Shown here: positions 35,915 to 43,933 of the stretch, one piece after another
Position numbering within the stretch: the stretch's first letter is position 1
How the letters are laid out: every line of letters starts with the position of its first letter
From: Bacteroidota bacterium
GTDB taxonomy: Bacteria > Bacteroidota > Ignavibacteria > Ignavibacteriales > Melioribacteraceae
Direction: 5' to 3'
Assembly (NCBI GenBank): GCA_021820065.1
Contig: JAKAEE010000024.1
Location: 1 to 44,826, forward strand
Length of the DNA stretch: 44,826 nt
Notes under the pieces: generated by a model
Told to the model about the DNA's origin: nothing
Database searches by the model: none
The model's input: the letters and a program-made list of their open reading frames with translations, nothing else
Position numbers and translations under genes: made by a program

Positions 35915-36562
35915 TTATTTTTGCGGTAGTTTTTTCCAATCACTCAAGAATTTTTCTAAACCGATATCCGTAAGCGGATGACGGAATAATTTTTCAATAA
36001 CATCAAACGGCATAGTAGCAACATCTGCGCCCATCAAAGCTGCATCAACAAGATGAAGCGGGCTGCGGATACTTGCAACGAGCACTTGTGTTGTGTAATT
36101 ATAATTTCTGTAGATCTGTACGATCTGCTGAACCAAATCCATCCCAACATGACTTATGTCGTCCAAACGGCCAACAAATGGACTGATGTATGTTGCGCCG
36201 GCTTTTGCCGCAAGTAAAGCTTGCGACGGCGAAAAGCACAACGTTACGTTTGTATTTATTCCTTCTTCACTCAAAGACTTAACTGCTTTGATTCCTTCTT
36301 TAATAAGAGGAACCTTTACAACAATATTTTTGTGAATCTTGGAAAGTTCGTGCGCTTCTTTCATGATTCCATCATAGTTTGTGGAAACTACTTCGGCGCT
36401 GATAGGACCATCGACAATTTTAATAATCTCATCCAGCAGTTCACGGAAATCTTTTCCTTCTTTAGAAACCAACGAGGGATTTGTAGTCACACCGTCAAGC
36501 AGACCATACGATGCGGCTTCTTTAATTTCTTTTATGTTAGCGGTGTCTATAAAAAATTTCAT
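35915..36562 (-). CDS. Transaldolase / fructose-6-phosphate aldolase-like protein (TalC/Fsa type)
   Basis: A 215-residue, single-domain class I aldolase of the short transaldolase family. Features are [33 protein letters not shown], the Schiff-base lysine in [35 protein letters not shown] and [12 protein letters not shown]. Short members act either as transaldolases in the pentose phosphate pathway or as fructose-6-phosphate aldolases; sequence alone does not decide which. The gap to rng upstream is 87 bases and may hold a promoter, and gcvT follows 12 bases downstream. Confidence 0.88.
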   Translation of the reverse strand: MKFFIDTANIKEIKEAASYGLLDGVTTNPSLVSKEGKDFRELLDEIIKIVDGPISAEVVSTNYDGIMKEAHELSKIHKNIVVKVPLIKEGIKAVKSLSEEGINTNVTLCFSPSQALLAAKAGATYISPFVGRLDDISHVGMDLVQQIVQIYRNYNYTTQVLVASIRSPLHLVDAALMGADVATMPFDVIEKLFRHPLTDIGLEKFLSDWKKLPQK

Positions 36563-36649
36563 CTTAATTCCTTCCCTTTAATTAAATGTTTCGCTGTCGG
36601 AAAATTAATAAAAATCGAGACAATAATAAGTGAACAAAAATGACAGTAT

Positions 36650-38269
36650 TTATGCGTATTCTCTTGTCACATCTTCCCCGGTTTTAGTGGATAAGAAATG
36701 AAATGATTGTGGATTCAACTTTACGTCTTCGAGAATTTTTATTCGAACAAAATATTTTATCTGTAATCTCAAATGAGTTGAAATGATTCCTTCTTTCATA
36801 TTATCCGCAAGCGAGGGATGAACTTTCAGAATGAGCGCCTTTCCTTTTCCTTCAAGTCGGTACCGTTTCAACCAGCCTTCAATTTCGTGAATCAAGTTCG
36901 ATTTCTTTGTAAGATAACCGGTGCCGCCGCAATAAGGGCACGCTTCGTTCATTGATTGCAAAATGTTTTCGCGAATGCGTTCGCGTGTAATTTGCATCAA
37001 GCCGAATTCCGTCATCGCCAGCAATGCGGTTTTTGCACGGTCCTTTTTAAATTCTTTTTTCAGTTCGTCGTAAATTTTCTTACGGTTCTTTTCGTCTTCA
37101 AGATCGATAAAATCTACAACTATTAATCCGCCGATATCGCGAAGCCGAAGCTGGCGAACAATTTCCCGCGCGGCTTCAAGATCGGTTTTGAGCGAATTCA
37201 GTTCTTGATCTTTCTTTGCGGCATAACGACCGCTGTTAACATCAATCACAACCATCGCTTCGGTGTGTTCAATTACAATATGTCCGCCGCTGGGCAATGA
37301 AACTTTTCTTCCCATCAAACTTTTTATTTGCAGATCTATCTTGAACGCTTCGAAAATCGGTTCCTCGCCTTTGTAAAGTTCTACCCTATCTAATAAGCCA
37401 GGCTGAATAAATTGAACATAGTTTCGAATTTCTTTGAAAAGCTTTTTGGAATCGACAAATACTTTGGAAACATCGGGCGTAAACAGATCGCGGATAACGC
37501 TTATCGTGGTACTTAAATCTTTGTAGAGAAGTGCCGGCGGTTCTTCTTTCTTAGCATCGTCCTGCATATCCGCCCAAATCTTTACCAGATATTTCAGATC
37601 TGCAGAAAGCGATTCTTCGCTTTGATCTTTTGCCGCCGTTCTAATTATTAAGCCGCAGCTTTGCGGAATGATGCCTCTGGCAATTCTGCGAAGTCTTTTG
37701 CGTTCGCGGTAATCGGATATTTTTTTCGAAACGCCGATTTTGTTATCGAGCGGAAGAAGCACACAAAACCTTCCCGGAATAGAAATAGAAGATGTTACAC
37801 GCACACCTTTATCTTTAACCGGTTCTTTGATTATCTGGATTAAAATTTCTTCGCCTTTGTGAAGCTTAGGAACCTGTCTTTCTCTTTGTTCATGTCTTTC
37901 TTTTTCTACGACAGGTTTAGGCGCAGCGTGCGGAGTGTCAACCGCAGCTTGTGTTCCGCCGGCTGTTTCGGTTTGAGGAGTTTCTTCATCATTATCATCC
38001 GCATCTTCGTCTTCATCAAGCATGTCTTGAAGCGCTTCGGTGCGTTCTCCGATATCGGAAAAATGAAGGAATGCATCATGCTTCATACCGATATCAATAA
38101 ATGCAGCGCGAATACCCGGCAATACTCTTGCAACTTTGCCAAGGTAAACATCTCCCACCATTCTCCTTTTTTCAGGATGATCAACAAAAAAATCTACGAG
38201 ATTTCCCTCTTCGGTAATTGCAACATGATTCTGTGTAGTTGAAGAGGTAATAATTATTTCTTTATTCAT
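36650..38269 (-). CDS. rng: Ribonuclease E/G family (RNase G)
   Basis: An endoribonuclease of 539 residues that processes 16S rRNA and degrades mRNA. The start NKEIIITSSTTQNHVAITEE and the S1 RNA-binding fold (VYLGKVARVLPGIRAAFIDIG) are typical. An acidic insertion with a Glu/Arg-rich end (residues about 80-135, rich in DEDEDADDNDEE) interrupts the S1 domain before GEEILIQIIKEPVKDKG. The catalytic part has AMVVIDVNSGRYAAKKDQEL and LIVVDFIDLEDEKNRKK with the metal-binding aspartates, and the zinc-link CPYCGGTGYL. It does not have the long C-terminal scaffold of E. coli RNase E. Confidence 0.93.
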   Translation of the reverse strand: MNKEIIITSSTTQNHVAITEEGNLVDFFVDHPEKRRMVGDVYLGKVARVLPGIRAAFIDIGMKHDAFLHFSDIGERTEALQDMLDEDEDADDNDEETPQTETAGGTQAAVDTPHAAPKPVVEKERHEQRERQVPKLHKGEEILIQIIKEPVKDKGVRVTSSISIPGRFCVLLPLDNKIGVSKKISDYRERKRLRRIARGIIPQSCGLIIRTAAKDQSEESLSADLKYLVKIWADMQDDAKKEEPPALLYKDLSTTISVIRDLFTPDVSKVFVDSKKLFKEIRNYVQFIQPGLLDRVELYKGEEPIFEAFKIDLQIKSLMGRKVSLPSGGHIVIEHTEAMVVIDVNSGRYAAKKDQELNSLKTDLEAAREIVRQLRLRDIGGLIVVDFIDLEDEKNRKKIYDELKKEFKKDRAKTALLAMTEFGLMQITRERIRENILQSMNEACPYCGGTGYLTKKSNLIHEIEGWLKRYRLEGKGKALILKVHPSLADNMKEGIISTHLRLQIKYFVRIKILEDVKLNPQSFHFLSTKTGEDVTREYA

Positions 38270-38287
38270 TTAAAAACCTTTTTGTTC

Positions 38288-39355
38288 TTACCCCAGCGCC
38301 TGAGCGTCTTCTTCGGCTAACCAGAAAAGAACTTTCTTTTGAAATTTTTTATAAATTTCTTCATGGGCACCGGAATTGTAGGTGCCGTTTAAAATCTTCT
38401 CGGCATGTTCGGATAACAAGGAACGCAAAGCGTTCAAACTTCTAACGGAAAATATTTTTTCCAGCAGAAAATTTATTCCGCTGCAATGCCTGAAGTACCA
38501 AATTGAATGCTTCTTGGCTTTATCAAGCGCTACCAACTCGCCGAACTCCTTCTGCAGCAAATCAATTTGCTTGAAGATAGTGTTCAGCACCATAGCCGCA
38601 TCCGGTTCGCCCGGATCGGTACCTGTTTCAGCCAATGAATTGTAACGGGAAAAGATAAACGGATTACCGAGCGCACCGCGCGCAATCATAGCGGAATCGC
38701 AGCCGGTCTGTTCTATCATGTTCTTCACATCTTCTGGTGCGAACATTGAACCATTCCCCACAACCGGAATGTTGGTATTTTCTTTAACTTTTTTTATCCA
38801 ATCCCAATCGGCGGAAGCATCGTATTTATCGGTTCGCACTCTCGCGTGAACAAAAACCAACGATCCGCCGTTGTCTTCAACCGCTTTCACGGTTTCAACA
38901 ATATTTATTTTAGTCCGGTCTTTGCCCAACCGCAATTTAGCAGATACCGGAACGCTGCCAGCACCGTCAACCATTTTGCGGATTATTTTTCCGATCCTTT
39001 TGGGATCGTCAAGCAAAGCGGCTCCCATGTTATGAGAGCAAACTTTATCGACCGGACACCCGGAATTAAGATCAATTAAATCCGGATTAAGTTTTGCAAT
39101 TTCCTTTGCGGCTTCTCCAAAAATATCGGGATCGTTTCCCAAGACCTGAACACCAATAGGTTTTTCCGATCTGCTAAACGATAGATGCCGCAGAGTTTCA
39201 AAATCATTTCTAACTACCCCCTGAGCGCTGACCATCTGTGTGAACGTTATACCAGCGCCGTGCTCTTTACAGATTCTTCGGAAAGATGAGTCGGTAACCT
39301 CAGCCATCGGGGCTAAGAAAAGTTTCTTGCCAATATCAAGGTTGCCGACTTTCAT
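38288..39355 (-). CDS. dusB: tRNA-dihydrouridine synthase, DusB-like
   Basis: An FMN enzyme that reduces uridines in the tRNA D-loop. The 355-residue protein has LFLAPMAEVTDSSFRRICKE at the start, QVLGNDPDIFGEAAK, the catalytic cysteine in LIDLNSGCPVDKVCSHNMGA, VSAKLRLGKD, IPVVGNGSMFAPEDVKNM and IARGALGNPFIF. The C-terminal helical RNA-binding domain includes a His-rich stretch (KKHSIWYFRHCSGINF). It lies 18 bases upstream of rng and 107 bases downstream of pnp. Confidence 0.92.
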   Translation of the reverse strand: MKVGNLDIGKKLFLAPMAEVTDSSFRRICKEHGAGITFTQMVSAQGVVRNDFETLRHLSFSRSEKPIGVQVLGNDPDIFGEAAKEIAKLNPDLIDLNSGCPVDKVCSHNMGAALLDDPKRIGKIIRKMVDGAGSVPVSAKLRLGKDRTKINIVETVKAVEDNGGSLVFVHARVRTDKYDASADWDWIKKVKENTNIPVVGNGSMFAPEDVKNMIEQTGCDSAMIARGALGNPFIFSRYNSLAETGTDPGEPDAAMVLNTIFKQIDLLQKEFGELVALDKAKKHSIWYFRHCSGINFLLEKIFSVRSLNALRSLLSEHAEKILNGTYNSGAHEEIYKKFQKKVLFWLAEEDAQALG

Positions 39356-39438
39356 GAACTTTCTAACCGGTTAATTGAAAAAATCTTTCTATCAATAAAT
39401 TGTTTCTCAATGAACGAACTTCCAAATCATTAAATCTC

Positions 39439-39472
39439 TGCAAAAGAACTTCTTTTGCAAAACTAGTTTTGC
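39439..39472 (-). other. Two overlapping hairpins at the 3' end of pnp
   Basis: A perfect palindrome GCAAAACTAGTTTTGC (39457-39472) covers the pnp stop codon. Right after it, TGCAAAAGAA-C-TTCTTTTGCA (39439-39459) forms a 10-bp stem. They share the TTTTGC segment, so only one can form at a time in RNA. They are AT-rich and lack a good T run, so a standard terminator is doubtful. Confidence 0.5.
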
Positions 39473-41577
39473 TCTCCGTTATTCTCTTCACTGTCCTCCT
39501 TAGTATCTTTCAAGAGAACTTTTCTAGAAAGAGAAAACTTTCCGCCTTCAATGCTGATCAACTTCACTTTTATTATCTCGCCTTCTTTCAACGCATCGGT
39601 TACTTTGTTGACACGCTTATTGTCTATTTGAGATATGTGAAGCAATCCTTGCGTGCCGGGCAGAAATTCAACGAACGCGCCGAAGTCTTTAATACTTGCA
39701 ACCTTTCCGTTGTAAGTTTTTCCAACTTCAGGTTCTTCTGTAAGCCACTTAATATATTCTTTGGCTTCTTTGGCAAGTTTAGCGTCTTGACCTGCAATGC
39801 TGACGGTTCCGTCTTCTTCGATGTTGATCTCAACGCAAAAGTCTTTCTGCATTTTCTGGATAACTTTTCCGCCAGGTCCAATTACCGCACCGATCTTATC
39901 TGTCGGAATCTTCGTTGTATAAATTCGCGGCGCATAAGATGAAATGCCTTCGCGCGGAGCGGAGATAGCTTCATTCATAATTTTCAGAATGTGAAGTCTT
40001 CCTTCTTTCGCCTGCTCGAGAGCTTTCTCCATGATTTCGTATGATATGCCTTGAATCTTGATATCCATTTGAAATCCGGTAATACCATTTTCTGATCCGG
40101 CAACTTTGAAATCCATATCGCCGAGATGATCTTCATTACCAAGTATATCGGTAAGAATTGCAAATTGATCGCCTTCTTTTACAAGACCCATTGCAATACC
40201 AGCAATAGCGCTTTTTGTTGGAACGCCGCCATCCATTAACGCAAGCGAACCCGCACAAACCGTTGCCATTGAAGATGAACCGTTGGATTCAAGTATGTCC
40301 GAATTCAAACGAATCATGTAAGGAAATTTGTCTTCGGGCGGAACGATATTCTTTAATGAGCGTTCTGCAAGGTTTCCGTGACCAACTTCTCTTCTGCCTA
40401 CGCCGGAAAATCTTCCGACTTCACCAACGCTGAACGGAGGAAAGTTATAGTGAAGAATAAATCTTTTCTTGTATTCGCTTTGAAGCCCGTCAATTATTTG
40501 TTCGTCGCTTTTAGAACCGAGAGTTAAAGTAGTTAAACTTTGCGTTTCGCCGCGTGTGAATAAAGCCGTTCCGTGAACGCGCGGAAGAAGTCCAAGTTCA
40601 ACCGAAATCGGTCTGACTTGTTTTGTGTTTCTTCCATCGAGACGCAATCCTTCTTCAAGGATACGTTTGCGCATCAGATCTTTTTCCATATCATGAAGTA
40701 CCTCTTTAATTGTCGCTTCCTGCTCTGGATACTTTTCGGCAAGGGCGGCAAGGACTTCATCAGTTAATGCTTTGTTCGCAGCAGAACGTTCTTCTTTTGC
40801 CATTACGGTTGCAACGATGCTTTTGAATTTCTCGAAAGCCAAAGCTTTAACATCGCTCAAAAGATTTTGATCGATTTCTTTTTTCGGCACTTCCATTTTC
40901 GGTCTGCCACAAAGCGCCTGAAGTTCTTTCTGAGCTGCCACGATCTTTTTTATTTCGCCGTGAGCAAACATTAACGCATCGAGCAATTCTTTCTCGCTTA
41001 CTTCTTTGGCTTCTCCTTCAACCATCATAATGGAACTTTCCGTACCGGCAACAACCAATTCGGTATCGCTTTCTTCAATTTCTTGAAGCGTCGGATTGAT
41101 AATCCATTGACCGTTTACTCTTCCGACTCTCACTTCACCAATCGGTTCAAGAAACGGAATGTTTGAAATTGCCAGTGCAGCGGAAGCAGCGCAAGCAGCA
41201 ATTACATCCGGGTCGTTCTCGTTATCGTATGAATAAACAAACGCCGCTATTTGCGTATCGTTTCGGTATTCATCCGGGAACAAAGGTCTAATCGGACGAT
41301 CGATCAAACGCGCGCTCAGCACTTCTTTGTCGGTCGGTTTGCCTTCACGTTTGAAAAATCCGCCGGGAATTTTACCCGCAGCAAAAGCTTTCTCGCGGTA
41401 CTCAACACTAAGCGGAAAGAAATCGATATCTTCACGCAAGTCTCCAGCTACAGCAGTAACTAAAACCATCGTATCGCCGTAACGAACAACCACAGCTCCG
41501 TTCGATTGCTTTGCAAGTTTTCCAGTTTCAAAAATTAATTTGTGTTTTCCTAATTGTACTTCTTTGGTATAAACCAT
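39463..41577 (-). CDS. pnp: Polyribonucleotide nucleotidyltransferase (PNPase)
   Basis: PNPase is a 3'-5' phosphorolytic exoribonuclease of RNA turnover. The 704-residue protein has two RNase PH-like domains: the first with NGAVVVRYGDTMVLVTAVAG and FFPLSVEYREKAFAAGKIPG, the second with HGTALFTRGETQSLTTLTLG, FGRFSGVGRREVGHG-like phosphate site and GNEDHLGDMDFKVAGSENGI. The C terminus carries a KH domain (IPTDKIGAVIGPGGKVIQKM) and an S1 domain (VASIKDFGAFVEFLPGTQGL). It follows rpsO with a 12-base gap, the usual rpsO-pnp pair, so read-through control by rpsO is likely. Confidence 0.96.
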   Translation of the reverse strand: MVYTKEVQLGKHKLIFETGKLAKQSNGAVVVRYGDTMVLVTAVAGDLREDIDFFPLSVEYREKAFAAGKIPGGFFKREGKPTDKEVLSARLIDRPIRPLFPDEYRNDTQIAAFVYSYDNENDPDVIAACAASAALAISNIPFLEPIGEVRVGRVNGQWIINPTLQEIEESDTELVVAGTESSIMMVEGEAKEVSEKELLDALMFAHGEIKKIVAAQKELQALCGRPKMEVPKKEIDQNLLSDVKALAFEKFKSIVATVMAKEERSAANKALTDEVLAALAEKYPEQEATIKEVLHDMEKDLMRKRILEEGLRLDGRNTKQVRPISVELGLLPRVHGTALFTRGETQSLTTLTLGSKSDEQIIDGLQSEYKKRFILHYNFPPFSVGEVGRFSGVGRREVGHGNLAERSLKNIVPPEDKFPYMIRLNSDILESNGSSSMATVCAGSLALMDGGVPTKSAIAGIAMGLVKEGDQFAILTDILGNEDHLGDMDFKVAGSENGITGFQMDIKIQGISYEIMEKALEQAKEGRLHILKIMNEAISAPREGISSYAPRIYTTKIPTDKIGAVIGPGGKVIQKMQKDFCVEINIEEDGTVSIAGQDAKLAKEAKEYIKWLTEEPEVGKTYNGKVASIKDFGAFVEFLPGTQGLLHISQIDNKRVNKVTDALKEGEIIKVKLISIEGGKFSLSRKVLLKDTKEDSEENNGEQN

Positions 41578-41589
41578 TTAAATTCCTCT

Positions 41590-41859
41590 TTACTTTCTTA
41601 TGTTCAATTCTTTAATAATGTTACGATATCTTTCAATATCTTTTTCGCCGAGATAATCCAGCAGTCTTCTTCTCTTACCAACCATTTGCATCAAACCTCT
41701 TCTAGAAGCGTGATCTTTTTTGTTGCCTTCGAAATGACCGGTGAGACGATTAATTCTTTCGGTAAGAAGCGCGATCTGTACCTCCGCAGTACCGCTATCT
41801 TTGTCTCCTTTACCATACTTTTTGATTATCGCAAGTTTTTCTTCTTTTGATAACGACAT
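41590..41859 (-). CDS. rpsO: 30S ribosomal protein S15
   Basis: An 89-residue early-assembly protein of the small subunit that binds 16S rRNA helices 20-22. Recognisable segments are [40 protein letters not shown] and [17 protein letters not shown]. The start at 41859 is supported by AAAGGAG about 7 bases upstream. In many bacteria S15 represses its own translation through a folded leader; the 61-base space between ribF and rpsO contains a possible hairpin for this. Confidence 0.97.
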   Translation of the reverse strand: MSLSKEEKLAIIKKYGKGDKDSGTAEVQIALLTERINRLTGHFEGNKKDHASRRGLMQMVGKRRRLLDYLGEKDIERYRNIIKELNIRK

Positions 41860-41887
41860 TGTATTACTCCTTTTTGTTTGGTTAATA

Positions 41888-41911
41888 TAACCCCAGCCGA
41901 AACCGGGATTA
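41888..41911 (-). promoter_or_regulatory. Possible rpsO leader hairpin
   Basis: On the - strand, TAATCCC and GGGGTTA form a 7-bp stem, with one U-G pair next to C-G pairs, around a 10-base loop; it ends about 28 bases before the rpsO start codon. S15 often binds a G-U/G-C stem motif in its own leader, which makes this a candidate autoregulatory site. It could also be chance. Confidence 0.35.
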
Positions 41912-41920
41912 ATTATTTAA

Positions 41921-42853
41921 TTAAAATTTATTTACTAATTCCAGCGCTAACTTTTTGTCGGTTTCAATCTGGTGAATCAGCGCTTCCTTCGATTCAAATT
42001 TCTTTTCTTCACGCAGCCGTCTTAAGAACGATACCTTGAATTCCTTACCGTAAATGTCGCGGCTAAAATTCAATATGTGAACTTCGAGAACCATTTCATG
42101 CTTATGTTCAAAAGTCGGTCTGTAACCGATATTCATTATTCCAAAATGATTTTCGTTTTCAACTTGGCAAGCAACAAAATAAACGCCTTTCATGGGTACG
42201 GATTTACTCGGCTCGTCAAGTTTTATGTTCGCTGTCGGAAATCCCAGCAGACGTCCGCGCTGCGCACCAATAACAACACCACCAAATAAAGAATAATTTC
42301 TTCCAAGGAAAAAGTTGGCTTTATCAATATTGCCTTCCGCCAAAGCATTTCTGATTGCGGTGCTGCTCACAATTTCGGTTTCTACGGTCACGGGCGCAAC
42401 ATCTTCAACCTCAAAACCGTAAACTTTTCCGATCTCGCGGAGTTTGTTTACGTCGCCCAATCTGTCTTTGCCGAATTTATGATCGTACCCGATCACCATT
42501 TTTGCGGCGCCTATTTTTTCAACGATATATTTTTTGATAAACTCTTCCGAGGTCAGTTTTGAAAAACCATCGGTAAAGTTTATCACAGCCAAATTTTCAA
42601 TGCCGCCGGCTTCAAGAATTTCTTTTTTCTCAGCCAACGACGTAAGAATTTTCAAATCAAAATGTTTTGAAACTACCGAACGCGGATGAGGATCGAACGT
42701 AACGACAAAACTGCTGCCGTTAATTTCCTCGGCGCATTTCTTTACCTTGTTCAAAATTTCAAAGTGCCCTATGTGCAATCCGTCAAATGAACCGACGGTA
42801 ACAACAGGTTTATTTACTTTTGTTATTTCAGAATCACTGCTGAATATTTTCAT
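41921..42853 (-). CDS. ribF: Bifunctional riboflavin kinase / FAD synthetase
   Basis: RibF phosphorylates riboflavin to FMN and then adenylates FMN to FAD. The N-terminal FAD synthetase domain shows VVTVGSFDGLHIGHFEILNK and VVTFDPHPRSVVS, then VIGYDHKFGKDRLGD and VSSTAIRNALAEG. The C-terminal kinase domain starts at LGRNYSLFGGVVIGAQRGR, with LLGFPTANIKLDEPSKSVP, GVYFVACQV and LEVHILNFSRDIYGKEFKV. At 310 residues it has normal length. It lies between truB (6 bases) and rpsO, a common order in bacteria. Confidence 0.96.
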   Translation of the reverse strand: MKIFSSDSEITKVNKPVVTVGSFDGLHIGHFEILNKVKKCAEEINGSSFVVTFDPHPRSVVSKHFDLKILTSLAEKKEILEAGGIENLAVINFTDGFSKLTSEEFIKKYIVEKIGAAKMVIGYDHKFGKDRLGDVNKLREIGKVYGFEVEDVAPVTVETEIVSSTAIRNALAEGNIDKANFFLGRNYSLFGGVVIGAQRGRLLGFPTANIKLDEPSKSVPMKGVYFVACQVENENHFGIMNIGYRPTFEHKHEMVLEVHILNFSRDIYGKEFKVSFLRRLREEKKFESKEALIHQIETDKKLALELVNKF

Positions 42854-42859
42854 ATAATA

Positions 42860-43585
42860 CTAGACAGAATGAACAACCGGTGAACAATTATTTACAAATT
42901 CTCTGAACTCGTCAATTGTGAAAGCATCATCCACACAGAAACTGCCGATTTGCGTCCTTCTCAATTTTTTCAAGTACGCGCCGCATTCCAGCTTTTTACC
43001 AAAATCGTTTGCTATCACTCTTATGTAAGTTCCTTTCGAACAACTTATTTCGAATTCAATATCGGGAAGATCAATATTTTTTATTTCGAACCGAGAGACA
43101 AAAACTTCCCGCGGATTCCTCTCGACCTCCACTCCTTTCCTTGCGTAACGGTAAAGCGCTTTTCCGTTGCTCTTGAGAGCGGAGTACATCGGCGGAATTT
43201 GAGTAATCTTGCCAAGAAATAAATCCCGCGTTTCAAAAATTTCTTTTTCGGTTACTTGTTCAAAACTATTCTCGGAATCGAACTCAGTCTCGGCGTCTAA
43301 CGACGGAGTTGTTTTGCCGAGAGAAATAATTCCCGTGTAAGTTTTCTCAAGCAATTGAAGATTCGAAATTTCTTTCGTCATTCTTCCGGTACAAACTAAA
43401 ACCAATCCCGTTGCCTGCGGGTCCAAAGTGCCGGCATGACCAACTTTCTGAACCTCGACCGCTTTCCTTACCTTGTAAACCAAATCGAAAGAACTTTTAC
43501 GAATCGGCTTGTCCAGCAGTATTATTTCGCCTTTCTCAAAGTCCGGTTCGTAATCAGGCGTTATTGTTTTCGTTATCGCTATCAT
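42860..43585 (-). CDS. truB: tRNA pseudouridine-55 synthase TruB
   Basis: TruB makes pseudouridine 55 in the T-loop of tRNAs and also acts as a tRNA chaperone. The 241-residue protein has LLDKPIRKSSFDLVYKVRKA, the catalytic aspartate in VGHAGTLDPQATGLVLVC, KTYTGIISLGKTTPSLDAE, QIPPMYSALKSNGKALYRYA and CSKGTYIRVIANDFGKKL. Most of the C-terminal PUA-type extension of longer homologues is missing, which is common in this group. The start overlaps the 3' end of rbfA by 32 bases. Confidence 0.95.
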   Translation of the reverse strand: MIAITKTITPDYEPDFEKGEIILLDKPIRKSSFDLVYKVRKAVEVQKVGHAGTLDPQATGLVLVCTGRMTKEISNLQLLEKTYTGIISLGKTTPSLDAETEFDSENSFEQVTEKEIFETRDLFLGKITQIPPMYSALKSNGKALYRYARKGVEVERNPREVFVSRFEIKNIDLPDIEFEISCSKGTYIRVIANDFGKKLECGAYLKKLRRTQIGSFCVDDAFTIDEFREFVNNCSPVVHSV

Positions 43586-43931
43586 TCGTTTTATCTTCAG
43601 AATGAATTTTCTTGAACAATCCTTCCATCTTTTCTACGTAGTCCAAAGTATCATCAATAAAAAAGTGAAGTTCAGGAACAAATCTCATTTGAACTCTCGA
43701 AGCGAGCTCAGAACGAATCATTCCTTTAATTTCGTTGACCCTTTTCAAAACATCGTTCCGCTTATCTTTTTCATAAACCGAGAGATAAACTTTTGTGTGA
43801 CGAAGATCGGGACTCATCTTCACATTCGTCACCGTGATCATTCCAAAAGTTTCGTCTTGAACCTTGTGGAGAAAAATCAAACTCAATTCTTCTTTAATCA
43901 AGCTCGAGACTCTATCCAATCTATGAATCAT
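43554..43931 (-). CDS. rbfA: 30S ribosome-binding factor RbfA
   Basis: RbfA binds immature small ribosomal subunits and helps 16S rRNA 5' end maturation and cold adaptation. The 125-residue protein has the small KH-like fold: RLDRVSSLIKEELSLIFLHK, GMITVTNVKMSPDLRHTKVY and VQMRFVPELHFFIDDTLDYV. The last ~20 residues are acidic and Asn-rich (EDKTNDSDNENNNA). It lies 2 bases after infB, the typical infB-rbfA-truB order. Confidence 0.95.
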   Translation of the reverse strand: MIHRLDRVSSLIKEELSLIFLHKVQDETFGMITVTNVKMSPDLRHTKVYLSVYEKDKRNDVLKRVNEIKGMIRSELASRVQMRFVPELHFFIDDTLDYVEKMEGLFKKIHSEDKTNDSDNENNNA

Positions 43932-43933
43932 TA

